64,000 nucleotides of DNA, from the NCBI GenBank assembly GCA_023419375.1, contig JAEZYD010000048.1, positions 1-64,000 of the forward strand, in the 5' to 3' direction. This stretch comes from Pseudomonadota bacterium (GTDB taxonomy: Bacteria > Desulfobacterota > Desulfovibrionia > Desulfovibrionales > Desulfovibrionaceae). Positions 1 to 8,193 of this stretch are shown one piece after another. Position numbers and translations under genes: made by a program. The notes under the pieces were generated by a model. The model saw only the letters and a program-made list of their open reading frames with translations. It did not search any database and was not told where the DNA came from. Positions within the stretch are counted from its first letter, which is position 1. Each line of letters starts with the position of its first letter.

Positions 1-52
1 TCCACAGGGCTTTCTCTTCTTTTCTTTGGTCGGAAAACAAAGGCTGCCCTGG
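1..52. other. Window edge, no gene recognised
   Basis: This short stretch precedes a strong terminator. It may be the 3' untranslated end of a gene lying to the left of the window. No coding frame with support is visible, and 90-296 likewise shows nothing beyond the leader of the following RidA-like gene. Confidence 0.4.
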
Positions 53-89
53 TGGGCATACCGGCTTTGCTTGGTATGCCCATTTTTTT
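53..89 (+). terminator. Rho-independent terminator of the gene left of the window
   Basis: A perfect 10-bp stem (TGGGCATACC at 53-62 with GGTATGCCCA at 73-82) and a 10-nt loop are followed directly by seven T residues (83-89). The orientation says a plus-strand transcript enters from outside the window and ends here. Confidence 0.85.
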
Positions 90-296
90 GTCGAGGCGCT
101 ATGCCCCCGTCTTTGAGTAAGACCCACCAAGGACGCTTCTGTCATACTATTTTTCACAACTGCAACGAGATGCTTTCAAAATTTTTAAGATGCTGTTATT
201 CTAAAAGTCCTGCTCAGCCTCCAGGAAGACAATCCAGACGCTATTTCCGCACCTATGAAAAATACAAACAGCACAATTCAAGACAAAGAGAACACC

Positions 297-698
297 ATGA
301 AGACCATTATAAGAAAAACACCAAAGACCATGTATCAGCCTGTTGGAAAATATTCGCATACAACCATTATACCTGCAGGCATGGACACCTATGTGTTTTC
401 AGGGCAAATCGGCATCAGGGACGATGGCGCTTTTCCTGCGGATTTTAACGATGAAGTGGAGCAACTTTTTAAGAATATTAAAGCGCTGCTTGATACCGAG
501 GGATTGTCGGGAGCAGATATTACCAAGGTTAATATTTGGTCCGTGAAAGAAATCGACTGGGACTATTTCGACAGTGAGTGGGATAAGGTTTTTGACGGCA
601 ATTATCCATCAATGACGATTGCGTATGTATCGGCATTGGGTCTGCCCGAAATCAGCATAGAAATTGATATCTGGGCTGCAAAGCACCCCCAGGGCTAA
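297..698 (+). CDS. RidA/YjgF/YER057c family protein
   Basis: This 133-residue protein has the size and layout of the RidA family. Members are small trimeric enzymes that hydrolyse reactive enamine/imine intermediates from PLP enzymes, or are divergent relatives with other roles. The visible family pattern is the early strand ending in a 'VFSGQIGI' segment, a central helix with 'LFKNIKALLD', the 'ITKVNIW' strand and a C-terminal 'SIEIDIWAAK' strand. The usual catalytic Arg region near the C-terminus ('NPRYPARSxV' in typical RidA) reads 'NYPSMTIAYV' here, so the canonical Arg is missing and deaminase activity is doubtful. The ATG at 297 is preceded by a purine-rich AAAGAGA and removes a non-conserved 14-residue extension starting at 255. 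It stands alone after a terminator. Confidence 0.75.
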   Translation: MKTIIRKTPKTMYQPVGKYSHTTIIPAGMDTYVFSGQIGIRDDGAFPADFNDEVEQLFKNIKALLDTEGLSGADITKVNIWSVKEIDWDYFDSEWDKVFDGNYPSMTIAYVSALGLPEISIEIDIWAAKHPQG

Positions 699-826
699 TT
701 CCGTGCCCTTCATGACAGGAGTGCGCCCTGCAACCGATTGGAAGCTGGCATGGGCAGGGTAATTGATAACCCCCACCATACATGGTAATTCATTGACAGT
801 TCTTCATTGGCAACCTTGGGGGCATT

Positions 827-1027
827 ATGAAAGAAAAAACGGTCTACCGCTGCAAGCGCTGTGGTGATGTTTTTTATTGCCCGACGGGCCTCGTGGATGA
901 GTTTATCTTTAAACTTCGGCTGTTTTTCAGATTCCTGTCCTGCCCACGGTGCGGTAGTACGCTTATACATGAAGAAGAATACGTAGCTGAAAAAAAGAAA
1001 CAGGACGACGCTGCAACAGATAAATAG
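827..1027 (+). CDS. Small double-CxxC zinc-ribbon protein
   Basis: The product is a 66-residue protein with two CxxC knuckles (CKRC near residue 9 and CPRC near residue 39), which together form a likely zinc ribbon, and a charged Lys/Asp-rich tail. The ATG follows a GGGGGC stretch that can serve as ribosome binding site. No specific function can be assigned; such small ribbons occur in nucleic-acid binding or regulatory proteins. It sits alone between the RidA-like gene and the GNAT-like gene. A longer minus-strand open frame covers the same bases but has no recognisable protein features. Confidence 0.6.
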   Translation: MKEKTVYRCKRCGDVFYCPTGLVDEFIFKLRLFFRFLSCPRCGSTLIHEEEYVAEKKKQDDAATDK

Positions 1028-1171
1028 CCTGTTCCTGCCATGGGCAGACAGGGCATCTTTCTGCCCATGCAGCTGATCAAGCCCGTACAACCAATATAAA
1101 CGGCGTTTATGCCTTGTGGTGCGCAGCAGCGCATGGGGCATAAACGCCTTGCCTTTTACTCCGGTGCCGCC

Positions 1172-2173
1172 ATGCAGTTCATACATTTGCCCCACAACGC
1201 CAAGCCCGACCAATACGCAACGTGGCACAGCGCAGCGCTGCACAGTGCTCAAGCCGACCCTTTCAGTTGCACACCAGCATGGCAACTTGCCTTTCATGAC
1301 GCCTTTGGCCCCAAAAGGCGTTTACTTTTTGCAGAAGCTGACGGCAGCGTTATTGCCCTGGCGGAAGGCCTTGTTTCGGAAGAAGAGATATTTATCACGC
1401 CTCTTGAACCTTCGTGGTTTTTCGGCTGCCCGCTGCTGGGCAGCAATGCTCCGCAGCTTTTTGCCGAAGCCATGCACTTTTTTGCCGGAACCTATGCTCC
1501 CAGATTTCCCAAGGTTCTTGTGGGCGGTCTTGGCCCTGGCCTGGATTATGTGCAGAACATGCTCAACAAAACTGGATTGCCCCTGCAGGCGCACCTGGTA
1601 AAAGCGGGCATTCAGGGTTCGGCTTCGCTTGCTGGCGGGCTGGACGGCTATCTTTCGCGTCGCTCGGCCAATCTGCGCCGCAATCTAAAGCGTTCGGCCA
1701 AAAAGGCGCATGAACTGGGCATCTATTATGAACGGGTGCTGCCTTCAACGGAAGATGAGGCAAAGGCGGTGTTTGCCCGCATGATCGCCGTCGAGCGCAC
1801 AAGCTGGAAGGGGATTGACCACTGCGGCATGGCGGAGCCGGGCATATGCGATTTTTACGCATTCCTGCTCCAGCGGCTCGCGCCGGAAAAGGGCGCGCGC
1901 GTCATTTTTGCCCGCCGTGAAGATACGGACGTGGGCTTTATTTTTGGCGGTCTGGCCGGGGATATCTATCGTGGCCAGCAGTTCAGCTATGCGCAGGATT
2001 GCCATGAACTCTCACTGGGCAACCTCATGCAGATTGAAAAAATCCGCTGGCTCTGTGAGGAAGGTGTGCAACGCTATGATATGGGGCCTCTTGATGGCCC
2101 CAAGATGCAATATAAGACCCACTGGACAGAAACGGCCTTTCCCATCAGGACATGGCTGATAGAAAAGGCCTGA
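1172..2173 (+). CDS. GNAT-fold acyltransferase (FemAB/CelD-like)
   Basis: The product is a 333-residue protein resembling the double-GNAT 'BioF2-like/CelD' acetyltransferases (Acetyltransf_6 and related peptidogalycan proteins). Support comes from the 'FSRRSANLRRNLKRSAKKA' type basic helix in the middle (about residues 165-185), the following 'F.RMIAVERTSWKG' segment, and the C-terminal 'IYRGQQFSYAQDCHELSLGNLMQIEKIRWLCEEGVQRYDMGPLDGPKMQYKTHW' pattern, all typical of the family. These enzymes often act in cell-envelope polysaccharide or peptidoglycan modification; the substrate here is unknown. An upstream ATG at 1109 would add 21 residues. The start at 1172 was chosen because the recognisable fold begins there, although its ribosome binding site is weak. 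Confidence 0.7.
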   Translation: MQFIHLPHNAKPDQYATWHSAALHSAQADPFSCTPAWQLAFHDAFGPKRRLLFAEADGSVIALAEGLVSEEEIFITPLEPSWFFGCPLLGSNAPQLFAEAMHFFAGTYAPRFPKVLVGGLGPGLDYVQNMLNKTGLPLQAHLVKAGIQGSASLAGGLDGYLSRRSANLRRNLKRSAKKAHELGIYYERVLPSTEDEAKAVFARMIAVERTSWKGIDHCGMAEPGICDFYAFLLQRLAPEKGARVIFARREDTDVGFIFGGLAGDIYRGQQFSYAQDCHELSLGNLMQIEKIRWLCEEGVQRYDMGPLDGPKMQYKTHWTETAFPIRTWLIEKA

Positions 2174-2238
2174 ATACCGTCAAAAGCGGGGCCGCAAGCG
2201 AGGCAGATGTGCGCAGCCCCCTCGCACCCCGCATAGCC

Positions 2239-3072
2239 TCACAGGCTGGCGTTCCAAAAAAGCATGCCCACCCGCGAGCTGCCAGTTTCGTGCACCATGC
2301 CGTTCTTGCTCATGGCGCACAGCTTGTCTGCCAGGGCGACCTCTTGCGCTTCTGTGAGCTGGCCTCTGCTGTTGAAATGCCGCGTGTACATCACAATGGC
2401 TTCTTCCAGCGCGCATTGAGAATCCCACGTGCGTTCAAGGTATTCCACTTCGGGATAATAGCCCTGCAACCACAAGATGTTGAAGGCGCTGTAAAGCCCC
2501 CGCCGTGTATAGTCATCGTGATTTTCAGCGCCAACAACTGGCGCAAGCTCCCTGCGCACAGAATTATCGCCCGTCACCTGCGTGATGAGGCAGCAGTAGC
2601 CCCGCGAAGCCTCTGTCATTTTTTCAAGGGTAGCACGGCCATACACGGCAGGCGTGCGCGAGGCGAAGACAAGCTGAAACCTTTTTTGCCAGCCAAGCTG
2701 CTTCAGATCCGCAGAATCCCAGTCAAGCACGTGAAAACGGGCGTTTTCCATACCCGCACGCTGCGCATTTTCATTTGCGTATTCAATCATGCCGGGCGCG
2801 ATATCAAAGCCCTCAACCTTGCCAGCCAGCCCCGCAAAAATCAGGGAGTGTCTGCCCGGCCCACAGCCGATGTCCAGCACGGCATCAGCCTTGCCAACCT
2901 TGGCGCGCGCTGCAACCCTGGCAACAAGATCGCAACGGTACGCGCTGGAATCTGCCGCAGCAGAATGGGTGTTGAACGACTGGGCGCGGCGGCTCCAGAA
3001 CTCCGCCAGATCTGACCGATCCGGCTGCCTGTCTGCCCAGTATGCTTCAAATTCTTTTATGTCCATGTTCAA
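2239..3072 (-). CDS. Class I SAM-dependent methyltransferase
   Basis: This 277-residue protein has the Rossmann-type motif I 'VLDIGCGPGRHSL' at about residues 64-76, an acidic strand-2 end ('GFDIAPGMIEYA') for SAM ribose binding, and a motif-IV-like 'FQLVFASRTPAVY'. The substrate is not evident; the N-terminal helix ('FEAYWADRQPDRSDLAEFWSRRA') resembles methyltransferases of the UbiE/SmtA superfamily with small-molecule substrates. It is convergent with the GNAT-like gene and separated from dctA by the dctA terminator, so it is probably transcribed alone. The start at 3072 could also be the ATG two codons in (3066). Confidence 0.8.
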   Translation of the reverse strand: MNMDIKEFEAYWADRQPDRSDLAEFWSRRAQSFNTHSAAADSSAYRCDLVARVAARAKVGKADAVLDIGCGPGRHSLIFAGLAGKVEGFDIAPGMIEYANENAQRAGMENARFHVLDWDSADLKQLGWQKRFQLVFASRTPAVYGRATLEKMTEASRGYCCLITQVTGDNSVRRELAPVVGAENHDDYTRRGLYSAFNILWLQGYYPEVEYLERTWDSQCALEEAIVMYTRHFNSRGQLTEAQEVALADKLCAMSKNGMVHETGSSRVGMLFWNASL

Positions 3073-3149
3073 AACCTTTGTTTGCGCGCAACACCGCGCC
3101 GTATTCCAGCAATGTTCTATAACGGTACAAGGAGACGACGTGGTAATAA

Positions 3150-3181
3150 AGAAAAATCAGCCCGCTGTTTCTGCGGGCTGA
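3150..3181 (-). terminator. Rho-independent terminator of dctA
   Basis: A perfect 9-bp stem (TCAGCCCGC at 3157-3165 with GCGGGCTGA at 3173-3181) is followed, in minus-strand reading, by a TTTTTCTTT run. It lies between the dctA stop and the methyltransferase start and therefore ends dctA transcription. Confidence 0.85.
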
Positions 3182-3277
3182 CAAACATCCAAAGGATGGG
3201 TTTTGAAAAACCGGTGGAGCAGAGGAGTCTGCCCCTGCCCGGTCAATGTGCAGCCGGGCAGAGGCAGACTGAGCGGG

Positions 3278-4564
3278 CTAAACAGTGGGGACGGGCTGGC
3301 CTATCACTTTTTTGCGGTCAAGCTCTGCATGCAGCTTTTCCACATCCAGGTTGCCAGTAACCCTTGAAACAAAAATGGTTGCAACACCATTGCCCACAAG
3401 GTTGGTCAACGCGCGGGCTTCAGACATGAACCGGTCGATGCCGAAGATAACGGCAATGCTCTCGGGCGGGATGCTGCCGACCGAGCTCAGCGTGCCAGCC
3501 AGCACAATAAAGCCGCCGCCGGTAACAGCCGCCGCGCCCTTGGATGAAATAAGCAGAATACCCAGGAGCACAAGCTGATCACCCAGCGGCATGGGCGTAT
3601 TGGTGGCCTGAGCAAGAAATATAGCCGCCATGGTGAGGTAAATGGCTGTTCCATCAAGGTTAAACGAGTAGCCAGCGGGAATCACAAGGTCCACAACACT
3701 TTTGTTGCAGCCAGCTTTTTCCATCTTGCGCAGCATGTTTGGCAGTACAGATTCGGAAGAAGAAGTGCCGAGCACGATAAACAGTTCTTCGCGAATATAG
3801 CGCACGAACTTGAAGATGCTGAACCCGCAGCTAAAGGAGATGGTCCCCAGAATGAACACGACAAAAAGAATGCTTGTAACATAGAAGCACACAATGAGCT
3901 CGCCAAGCACAAGCACAGAGCCAATACCCTCCTTGCCGATGGTAAAAGCCATTGCGCCGAACGCACCGATGGGGGCCACATGCATGATGATACCGATAAC
4001 CTTGAACAGCACTTCAGAAAGGCTCTTGATAAGATCAAAGCACAGCTTGCCCTTTTCGCCGCTGTAATTCAGGGCAAAGGCAAACAGCATGGCCACCAGA
4101 AGCACCTGAAGGATTTCGCCGCTGGTAAAGGCAGAAACAAAGGTATTGGGAATAATATTGAGGAAGAAGCTGACGATGTTGTTGTCTTTTGCCTTGCCAG
4201 CATACTGGGCGGCAATGGTTTTGTCCGCAGCGTTGAAGGTGCTTACGTCAACGTTCATGCCAGCGCCGGGCTGGGCAAGGTTGACCACCACAAGGCCGAT
4301 GGCAAGCGCAGTAAGCGTGATGACGGTAAAGTACACCAGCGCTATGCCGCCAGTTTTGCCCACGGCCTTGATATCTTTCATGCCGGCAATGCCGGTAACA
4401 ACGGTTGAAAAGATCAAGGGCGCGATGATCATTTTAATAAGGTTGATGAAACCCTTGCCCAAGGGCTGCATCTTGACGGCCAGTTCAGGATAAAAGTGAC
4501 CCAAAAGAATGCCAATGAATATGGCAATGAGAACCTGCACATACAAAATTTTCAAGTACTTCAT
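3278..4564 (-). CDS. dctA: C4-dicarboxylate/proton (or Na+) symporter, DctA/GltP family
   Basis: The 428-residue, very hydrophobic protein is full length for the dicarboxylate/amino-acid:cation symporter family. The serine-rich re-entrant loop 'GTSSSESVLPNM' (about residue 268), the 'PAGYSFNLDGTAIYLTMAAIFLAQA' motif and the second loop 'SSKGAAAVTGGGFIVLAGTL' are the family's substrate- and cation-binding signatures. These features, together with the C-terminal 'GIDRFMSEARALTNLVGNGVATIFVS', fit DctA (succinate, fumarate, malate uptake) better than glutamate carriers, but substrate cannot be proven from sequence. It is monocistronic, with a clear terminator and a long AT-rich upstream region that holds operator-like palindromes. 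Confidence 0.88.
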   Translation of the reverse strand: MKYLKILYVQVLIAIFIGILLGHFYPELAVKMQPLGKGFINLIKMIIAPLIFSTVVTGIAGMKDIKAVGKTGGIALVYFTVITLTALAIGLVVVNLAQPGAGMNVDVSTFNAADKTIAAQYAGKAKDNNIVSFFLNIIPNTFVSAFTSGEILQVLLVAMLFAFALNYSGEKGKLCFDLIKSLSEVLFKVIGIIMHVAPIGAFGAMAFTIGKEGIGSVLVLGELIVCFYVTSILFVVFILGTISFSCGFSIFKFVRYIREELFIVLGTSSSESVLPNMLRKMEKAGCNKSVVDLVIPAGYSFNLDGTAIYLTMAAIFLAQATNTPMPLGDQLVLLGILLISSKGAAAVTGGGFIVLAGTLSSVGSIPPESIAVIFGIDRFMSEARALTNLVGNGVATIFVSRVTGNLDVEKLHAELDRKKVIGQPVPTV

Positions 4565-5228
4565 GGCTAAAATCCTGGCTTATGGCCTGATGTAAATCTT
4601 GTTTACTACTCCTGATACATCAATAAAAACGTTATCCACCCAGTTTTTATTCAATTTCACTAGGGAGGTAATACTTTGTCATATAAATATAAAGTTGAAT
4701 TATGCATTTTAAAAACAGAAAAAAAGCCAATTTCGTTTTTTTCAGCCGAACAACAAGGAACAGAAAAAGCATTTACCAAATGAACGTTCAGTGTATTCAC
4801 TATTGCCATACGCAATCCCGTTTCATTGCAAAAATTGTTTGATCATTCCAACAACACTTTATGAACCATGCATAGGTAAAAGGTGTCTATCACTATCACT
4901 GTACACAATAAAAATGCAATCAAAATATTTTTTTAACTAGTTGCATAACAAAAGTTATTGTTTGATCAAACAATAGAGTTTTAATTATTAACACAACGAA
5001 AAACGTACCGTACTTCTTCAATTATTTTTGGCTCCCCTGAATTTTCTCTATTGTGTGCCACCGTTAAAGGGTAGCGTGCTTAAAAAATATCCACCTGTAT
5101 AAAATTAATTCAGTTGCTGCCGCAGGCTTTGAAAAATCATGGCTAAAAAGACAATTGTTTTCCTTGTGCGGATGGCGTAATATGGCGGACTTGAGCAATA
5201 AGCCCAGCTTGTAAGGAGCAGGAAAACT
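4565..5228. promoter_or_regulatory. AT-rich divergent intergenic region between dctA and the S1-domain gene
   Basis: This 660-bp stretch between two divergently transcribed genes has no plausible ORF. It is far more AT-rich than the flanking genes and contains a perfect palindrome (4956-4975) and a second copy of its half-site (4834-4845). It probably holds the promoters of both flanking genes; a good ribosome binding site (AAGGAG) appears only at the right end, before 5229. Confidence 0.6.
4956..4975. promoter_or_regulatory. Perfect 20-bp palindrome, operator-like
   Basis: TATTGTTTGATCAAACAATA is an uninterrupted dyad. Its left 12-mer ATTGTTTGATCA recurs at 4834-4845, which suggests a DNA-binding protein with two sites upstream of dctA. 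The dyad does not match the classical CRP or FNR consensus closely enough to name the regulator. Confidence 0.5.
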
Positions 5229-6698
5229 ATGACCGAGGATAAGTTCGCAACCTCCATGTCGGAGGAAGGCGCTGAGGATTTTGCCGCCATGCTGGCGGCC
5301 CACGACACCGCTTCAAACCGCCTGCAGCCCGGCCAGAAAGTGACCGGAACTGTAATTGCCATCACTGGCGACAGCGTTTTTGTGGACGTGGGCATAAAGG
5401 TTGACGGCATCATTGACCGCAAAGACATTCTTGATGCCGAGGGCAATGAAAGCGTTAAGCCCGGCGACAGCCTCGAAGCGTGGGTTACTGGCGTTTCCTC
5501 GCAAGAGATTCGCCTTTCCCGCTCCATGAGCGGCAGCGGCGTTGCCGCGCTTGAAGAAGCCCGCGATGCGGCAGTGCCGGTTGACGGCCGCATAACCGCA
5601 GTGTGCAAGGGCGGCTACACGGTTGACGTGCTTGGCAAGCAGGCATTCTGCCCCGGCAGCCAGCTTGGCGTTGCCACGTCTGAAGACGCCGCAGAGGTTG
5701 TGGGCCGCAGCATGCCGTTTCTGGTTATCCGCGTTGAAAATCGCGGCAGAAATGTTGTGGTTTCGCACCGCGCCATTGTTGAGCGCGAACGTGCCGAACA
5801 GCTCGACGCCCTGCTTGAAAGCCTCAAGCCCGGCGATATGGTTGAAGGCAAGATCACGCGTTTCGCCGCTTTTGGCGCATTCATGGAACTTGCTCCTTCT
5901 GTTGAAGGCATGATCCACCTTTCCGAACTTTCCTGGTCGCGCGTGGGCGCTCCTGACGAAGCCGTGTCGCTTGACAACACCGTGCGCGCCAAGGTTATCT
6001 CCATCAGCAAGGACAGCAAGGGCCATGTGCGCATTTCGCTTTCGCGCAAGCAGGCCGAGGGCGATCCCTGGCAGGATGTGAGCACCAGGCTTGAGCCCGG
6101 CACGGTTGTTTCCGGCAAGGTTGTGCGCCTCGCGCCCTTTGGCGCGTTTGTGGAAGTTCTGCCCGGCATTGAAGGCCTTGTGCATATTTCTGAACTGTCG
6201 TGGACAAAGCGCGTGGCCAAGGCCGAAGACGTGCTTACGGCTGGCGAAGTGGTTTCGGTTAAAATCAAGGAAATCAACCTTGAAAACCGCCGTATTTCCC
6301 TGAGCCTGCGCGATGCGGAAGGCGATCCGTGGAAGGAAGCCGCCCAGCAGTTTGCCGTTGGTTCAACGGTAAGCGGCACGGTTGAGAGCCGCACCCCTTA
6401 CGGCCTCTTTATTACGCTGGCCCCCGGCATCACCGGTTTGCTGCCTGCTGGCGTCATCAAGAACTCCAAGCAGGGCAAGCAGTACAGCAAATTGGACAAG
6501 GGTGATGCCGTTACCCTTACTGTACAAAATTTGGACACCAGCGCCAGACGCATCAGTCTTGCCCCCGAGGGCGAGCAAGCTGCCGCACCCGCCGAAGATA
6601 AGGCGTGGAAGCAGCATGCATCCACCGCAAGCTCCACCAGCGGGTCTGGAATGAACATCATGGCACAGGCTTTGCAGAAGGCTCTGAAAAATAAGTAA
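5229..6698 (+). CDS. Multi-S1-domain RNA-binding protein (ribosomal protein S1-like)
   Basis: The 489-residue protein is built from about five tandem S1 (OB-fold) repeats, starting near residues 33, 117, 202, 287 and 373. The two central repeats are canonical ('FGAFMELAPSVEGMIHLSELSW' and 'FGAFVEVLPGIEGLVHISELSW' types), each followed by 'RISLSxR/K...GDPW'. This is the architecture of bacterial S1 proteins, which bind mRNA and the 30S subunit; E. coli S1 has six repeats and about 557 residues, so this one is shorter. It may be the housekeeping S1 or a paralogue. A strong AAGGAG precedes the ATG. It is followed 14 bp later by an HtrA-type protease, so the two are probably cotranscribed. Confidence 0.85.
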   Translation: MTEDKFATSMSEEGAEDFAAMLAAHDTASNRLQPGQKVTGTVIAITGDSVFVDVGIKVDGIIDRKDILDAEGNESVKPGDSLEAWVTGVSSQEIRLSRSMSGSGVAALEEARDAAVPVDGRITAVCKGGYTVDVLGKQAFCPGSQLGVATSEDAAEVVGRSMPFLVIRVENRGRNVVVSHRAIVERERAEQLDALLESLKPGDMVEGKITRFAAFGAFMELAPSVEGMIHLSELSWSRVGAPDEAVSLDNTVRAKVISISKDSKGHVRISLSRKQAEGDPWQDVSTRLEPGTVVSGKVVRLAPFGAFVEVLPGIEGLVHISELSWTKRVAKAEDVLTAGEVVSVKIKEINLENRRISLSLRDAEGDPWKEAAQQFAVGSTVSGTVESRTPYGLFITLAPGITGLLPAGVIKNSKQGKQYSKLDKGDAVTLTVQNLDTSARRISLAPEGEQAAAPAEDKAWKQHASTASSTSGSGMNIMAQALQKALKNK

Positions 6699-6712
6699 CC
6701 AGGAGCTTTTCC

Positions 6713-8140
6713 ATGATGATAAAAAAATGTCTTGCAGCCATGCTTGCCGTGACCTTTCTTGCGGCATCGCAGCTTGCCCAGGCAGCCAATCTGCCCGACT
6801 TCACCGAACTGGCGGCCAAAAGCGGCCCGGCAGTCGTAAACATCGGTACGGAAAGGAAGGCCAGCGGTAACAGCCAGGACGATCTCATGGGGGAAATGTT
6901 CCGCAATATGCCGCCAGGATTTGACAAATTCTTTGACCAGTTCGGCGGCAAGCGCGGTGGCAAGCGCCCCCAGATGAAACAGAAGTCACTGGGATCCGGC
7001 TTTATTGTCTCCGCTGACGGCTATATTGTTACCAACAATCATGTGGTTGCAGATGCGGATGTGATCCGTGTGACCCTTGATCAGAGCAATGGCAAAAGCG
7101 AAGCCATCACGGCCAAGCTGGTTGGCGCAGATGAAGAAACCGACCTCGCCCTGCTGAAAATTGAAACCAAAAAAACCTTGCCCTACCTTGCGTTCGGCAA
7201 TTCGGACGAACTGCGGATAGGTGAGTGGCTGCTGGCCATCGGCAACCCCTTTGGGCTCGACCACTCGGTGACGGCGGGTATTCTTTCGGCCAAAAACCGT
7301 AACATACACGCCGGCCCCTTTGACAACTTCCTGCAGACGGATGCCTCCATCAACCCCGGCAACAGCGGCGGCCCGCTGCTGAACATGGCCGGGCAGGTGA
7401 TTGGCATCAACACGGCCATTATTGCGAGCGGGCAGGGCATTGGCTTTGCCATCCCGAGCAACATGGCCGCCAAGATCATCGACCAGATCAAGTCCGGCAA
7501 AAAGATCAGCCGTGGCTGGATTGGCGTTGGTATTCAGGATGTTGAAGAAAACACCGCCAAGGCGCTGGGCCTCAAGGACGCCAAGGGTGCGCTTGTGGGC
7601 AGCGTTATGGAAGGCGAACCCGCTGCCAAGGCTGGCATGAAAGACGGCGACATCATTGTTTCCGTTGACGGCAAGGGCATCGACGACGCTGCGGCCCTGC
7701 TGCGCGTGATTGCCGACAAAACCCCCGGCAGTAAGGCTGCAATAACGGTGTGGCGCGATGGCAAAACCACTGAGCTTTCCGTGACGCTTGGCGAGCGCAA
7801 AACCTCGCAGACAGGCGACCAGAACGGCAAGGATCAGAAGCAGAAGGACGAAGGGTTGCTCGGCATTTCCGTCCGTCCCCTGACGGATGAAGAACGCCGC
7901 GAACTCAAGATTGAGAAAAACGAAGGGCTGGTCATCATTGACGTCAATCCTGACAAGCCCGCTGCCGAAGCCGATCTGCGCCCCGGCGACGTAATTCTCA
8001 AGGCCAACCTCAAACCAGTTCGCAACGCTGCGGATCTGTCGAAAATCGTCAACGATGAGGGCGTCGCTCGAGGCGCAGTCATGTTGCAGATTTCACGGCG
8101 AGGCGATGTGTACTTCCGAACTGTAAGCCTGAGCAAGTAG
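6713..8140 (+). CDS. Periplasmic serine endoprotease, HtrA/DegP/DegQ (Do) family
   Basis: This 475-residue protein starts with a 24-residue signal peptide cleaved at about AQA|AN. A trypsin-like domain follows with the triad visible as H110 ('VTNNHVV'), D144 ('EETDLALLKI') and S218 in 'NPGNSGGPL'. Two PDZ domains follow (about 275-365 and 380-470), with 'GSVMEGEPAAKAGMKDGDIIVSVDG' and 'VNPDKPAAEADLRPGDVIL' as their carboxylate-binding and helix motifs. The protein degrades or chaperones misfolded envelope proteins. The LA-loop segment contains a short Gly/Lys/Arg-rich stretch. The gene follows the S1-like gene by 14 bp with its own AGGAG and is closed by a strong terminator. Confidence 0.92.
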   Translation: MMIKKCLAAMLAVTFLAASQLAQAANLPDFTELAAKSGPAVVNIGTERKASGNSQDDLMGEMFRNMPPGFDKFFDQFGGKRGGKRPQMKQKSLGSGFIVSADGYIVTNNHVVADADVIRVTLDQSNGKSEAITAKLVGADEETDLALLKIETKKTLPYLAFGNSDELRIGEWLLAIGNPFGLDHSVTAGILSAKNRNIHAGPFDNFLQTDASINPGNSGGPLLNMAGQVIGINTAIIASGQGIGFAIPSNMAAKIIDQIKSGKKISRGWIGVGIQDVEENTAKALGLKDAKGALVGSVMEGEPAAKAGMKDGDIIVSVDGKGIDDAAALLRVIADKTPGSKAAITVWRDGKTTELSVTLGERKTSQTGDQNGKDQKQKDEGLLGISVRPLTDEERRELKIEKNEGLVIIDVNPDKPAAEADLRPGDVILKANLKPVRNAADLSKIVNDEGVARGAVMLQISRRGDVYFRTVSLSK

Positions 8141-8156
8141 CAGGCACAAACAATAC

Positions 8157-8190
8157 GGGCTGCCTCTTAACCGGGGCAGCCCTTTTTTTA
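8157..8190 (+). terminator. Rho-independent terminator of the S1-like/htrA unit
   Basis: An 8-bp GC-rich stem (GGGCTGCC at 8157-8164 with GGCAGCCC at 8175-8182) is followed immediately by seven T residues. Confidence 0.9.
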
Positions 8191-8193
8191 TCC

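Noticed and set aside
710..1297. 195-residue minus-strand open frame overlapping the zinc-ribbon and GNAT-like genes
   Set aside because: It has no recognisable domain or ribosome binding site, and its sequence reads like reverse-complement shadow of the two plus-strand genes.
5313..6185. 290-residue minus-strand open frame inside the S1-domain gene
   Set aside because: His/Asn/Ala-rich shadow of a clearly conserved protein in the opposite strand.
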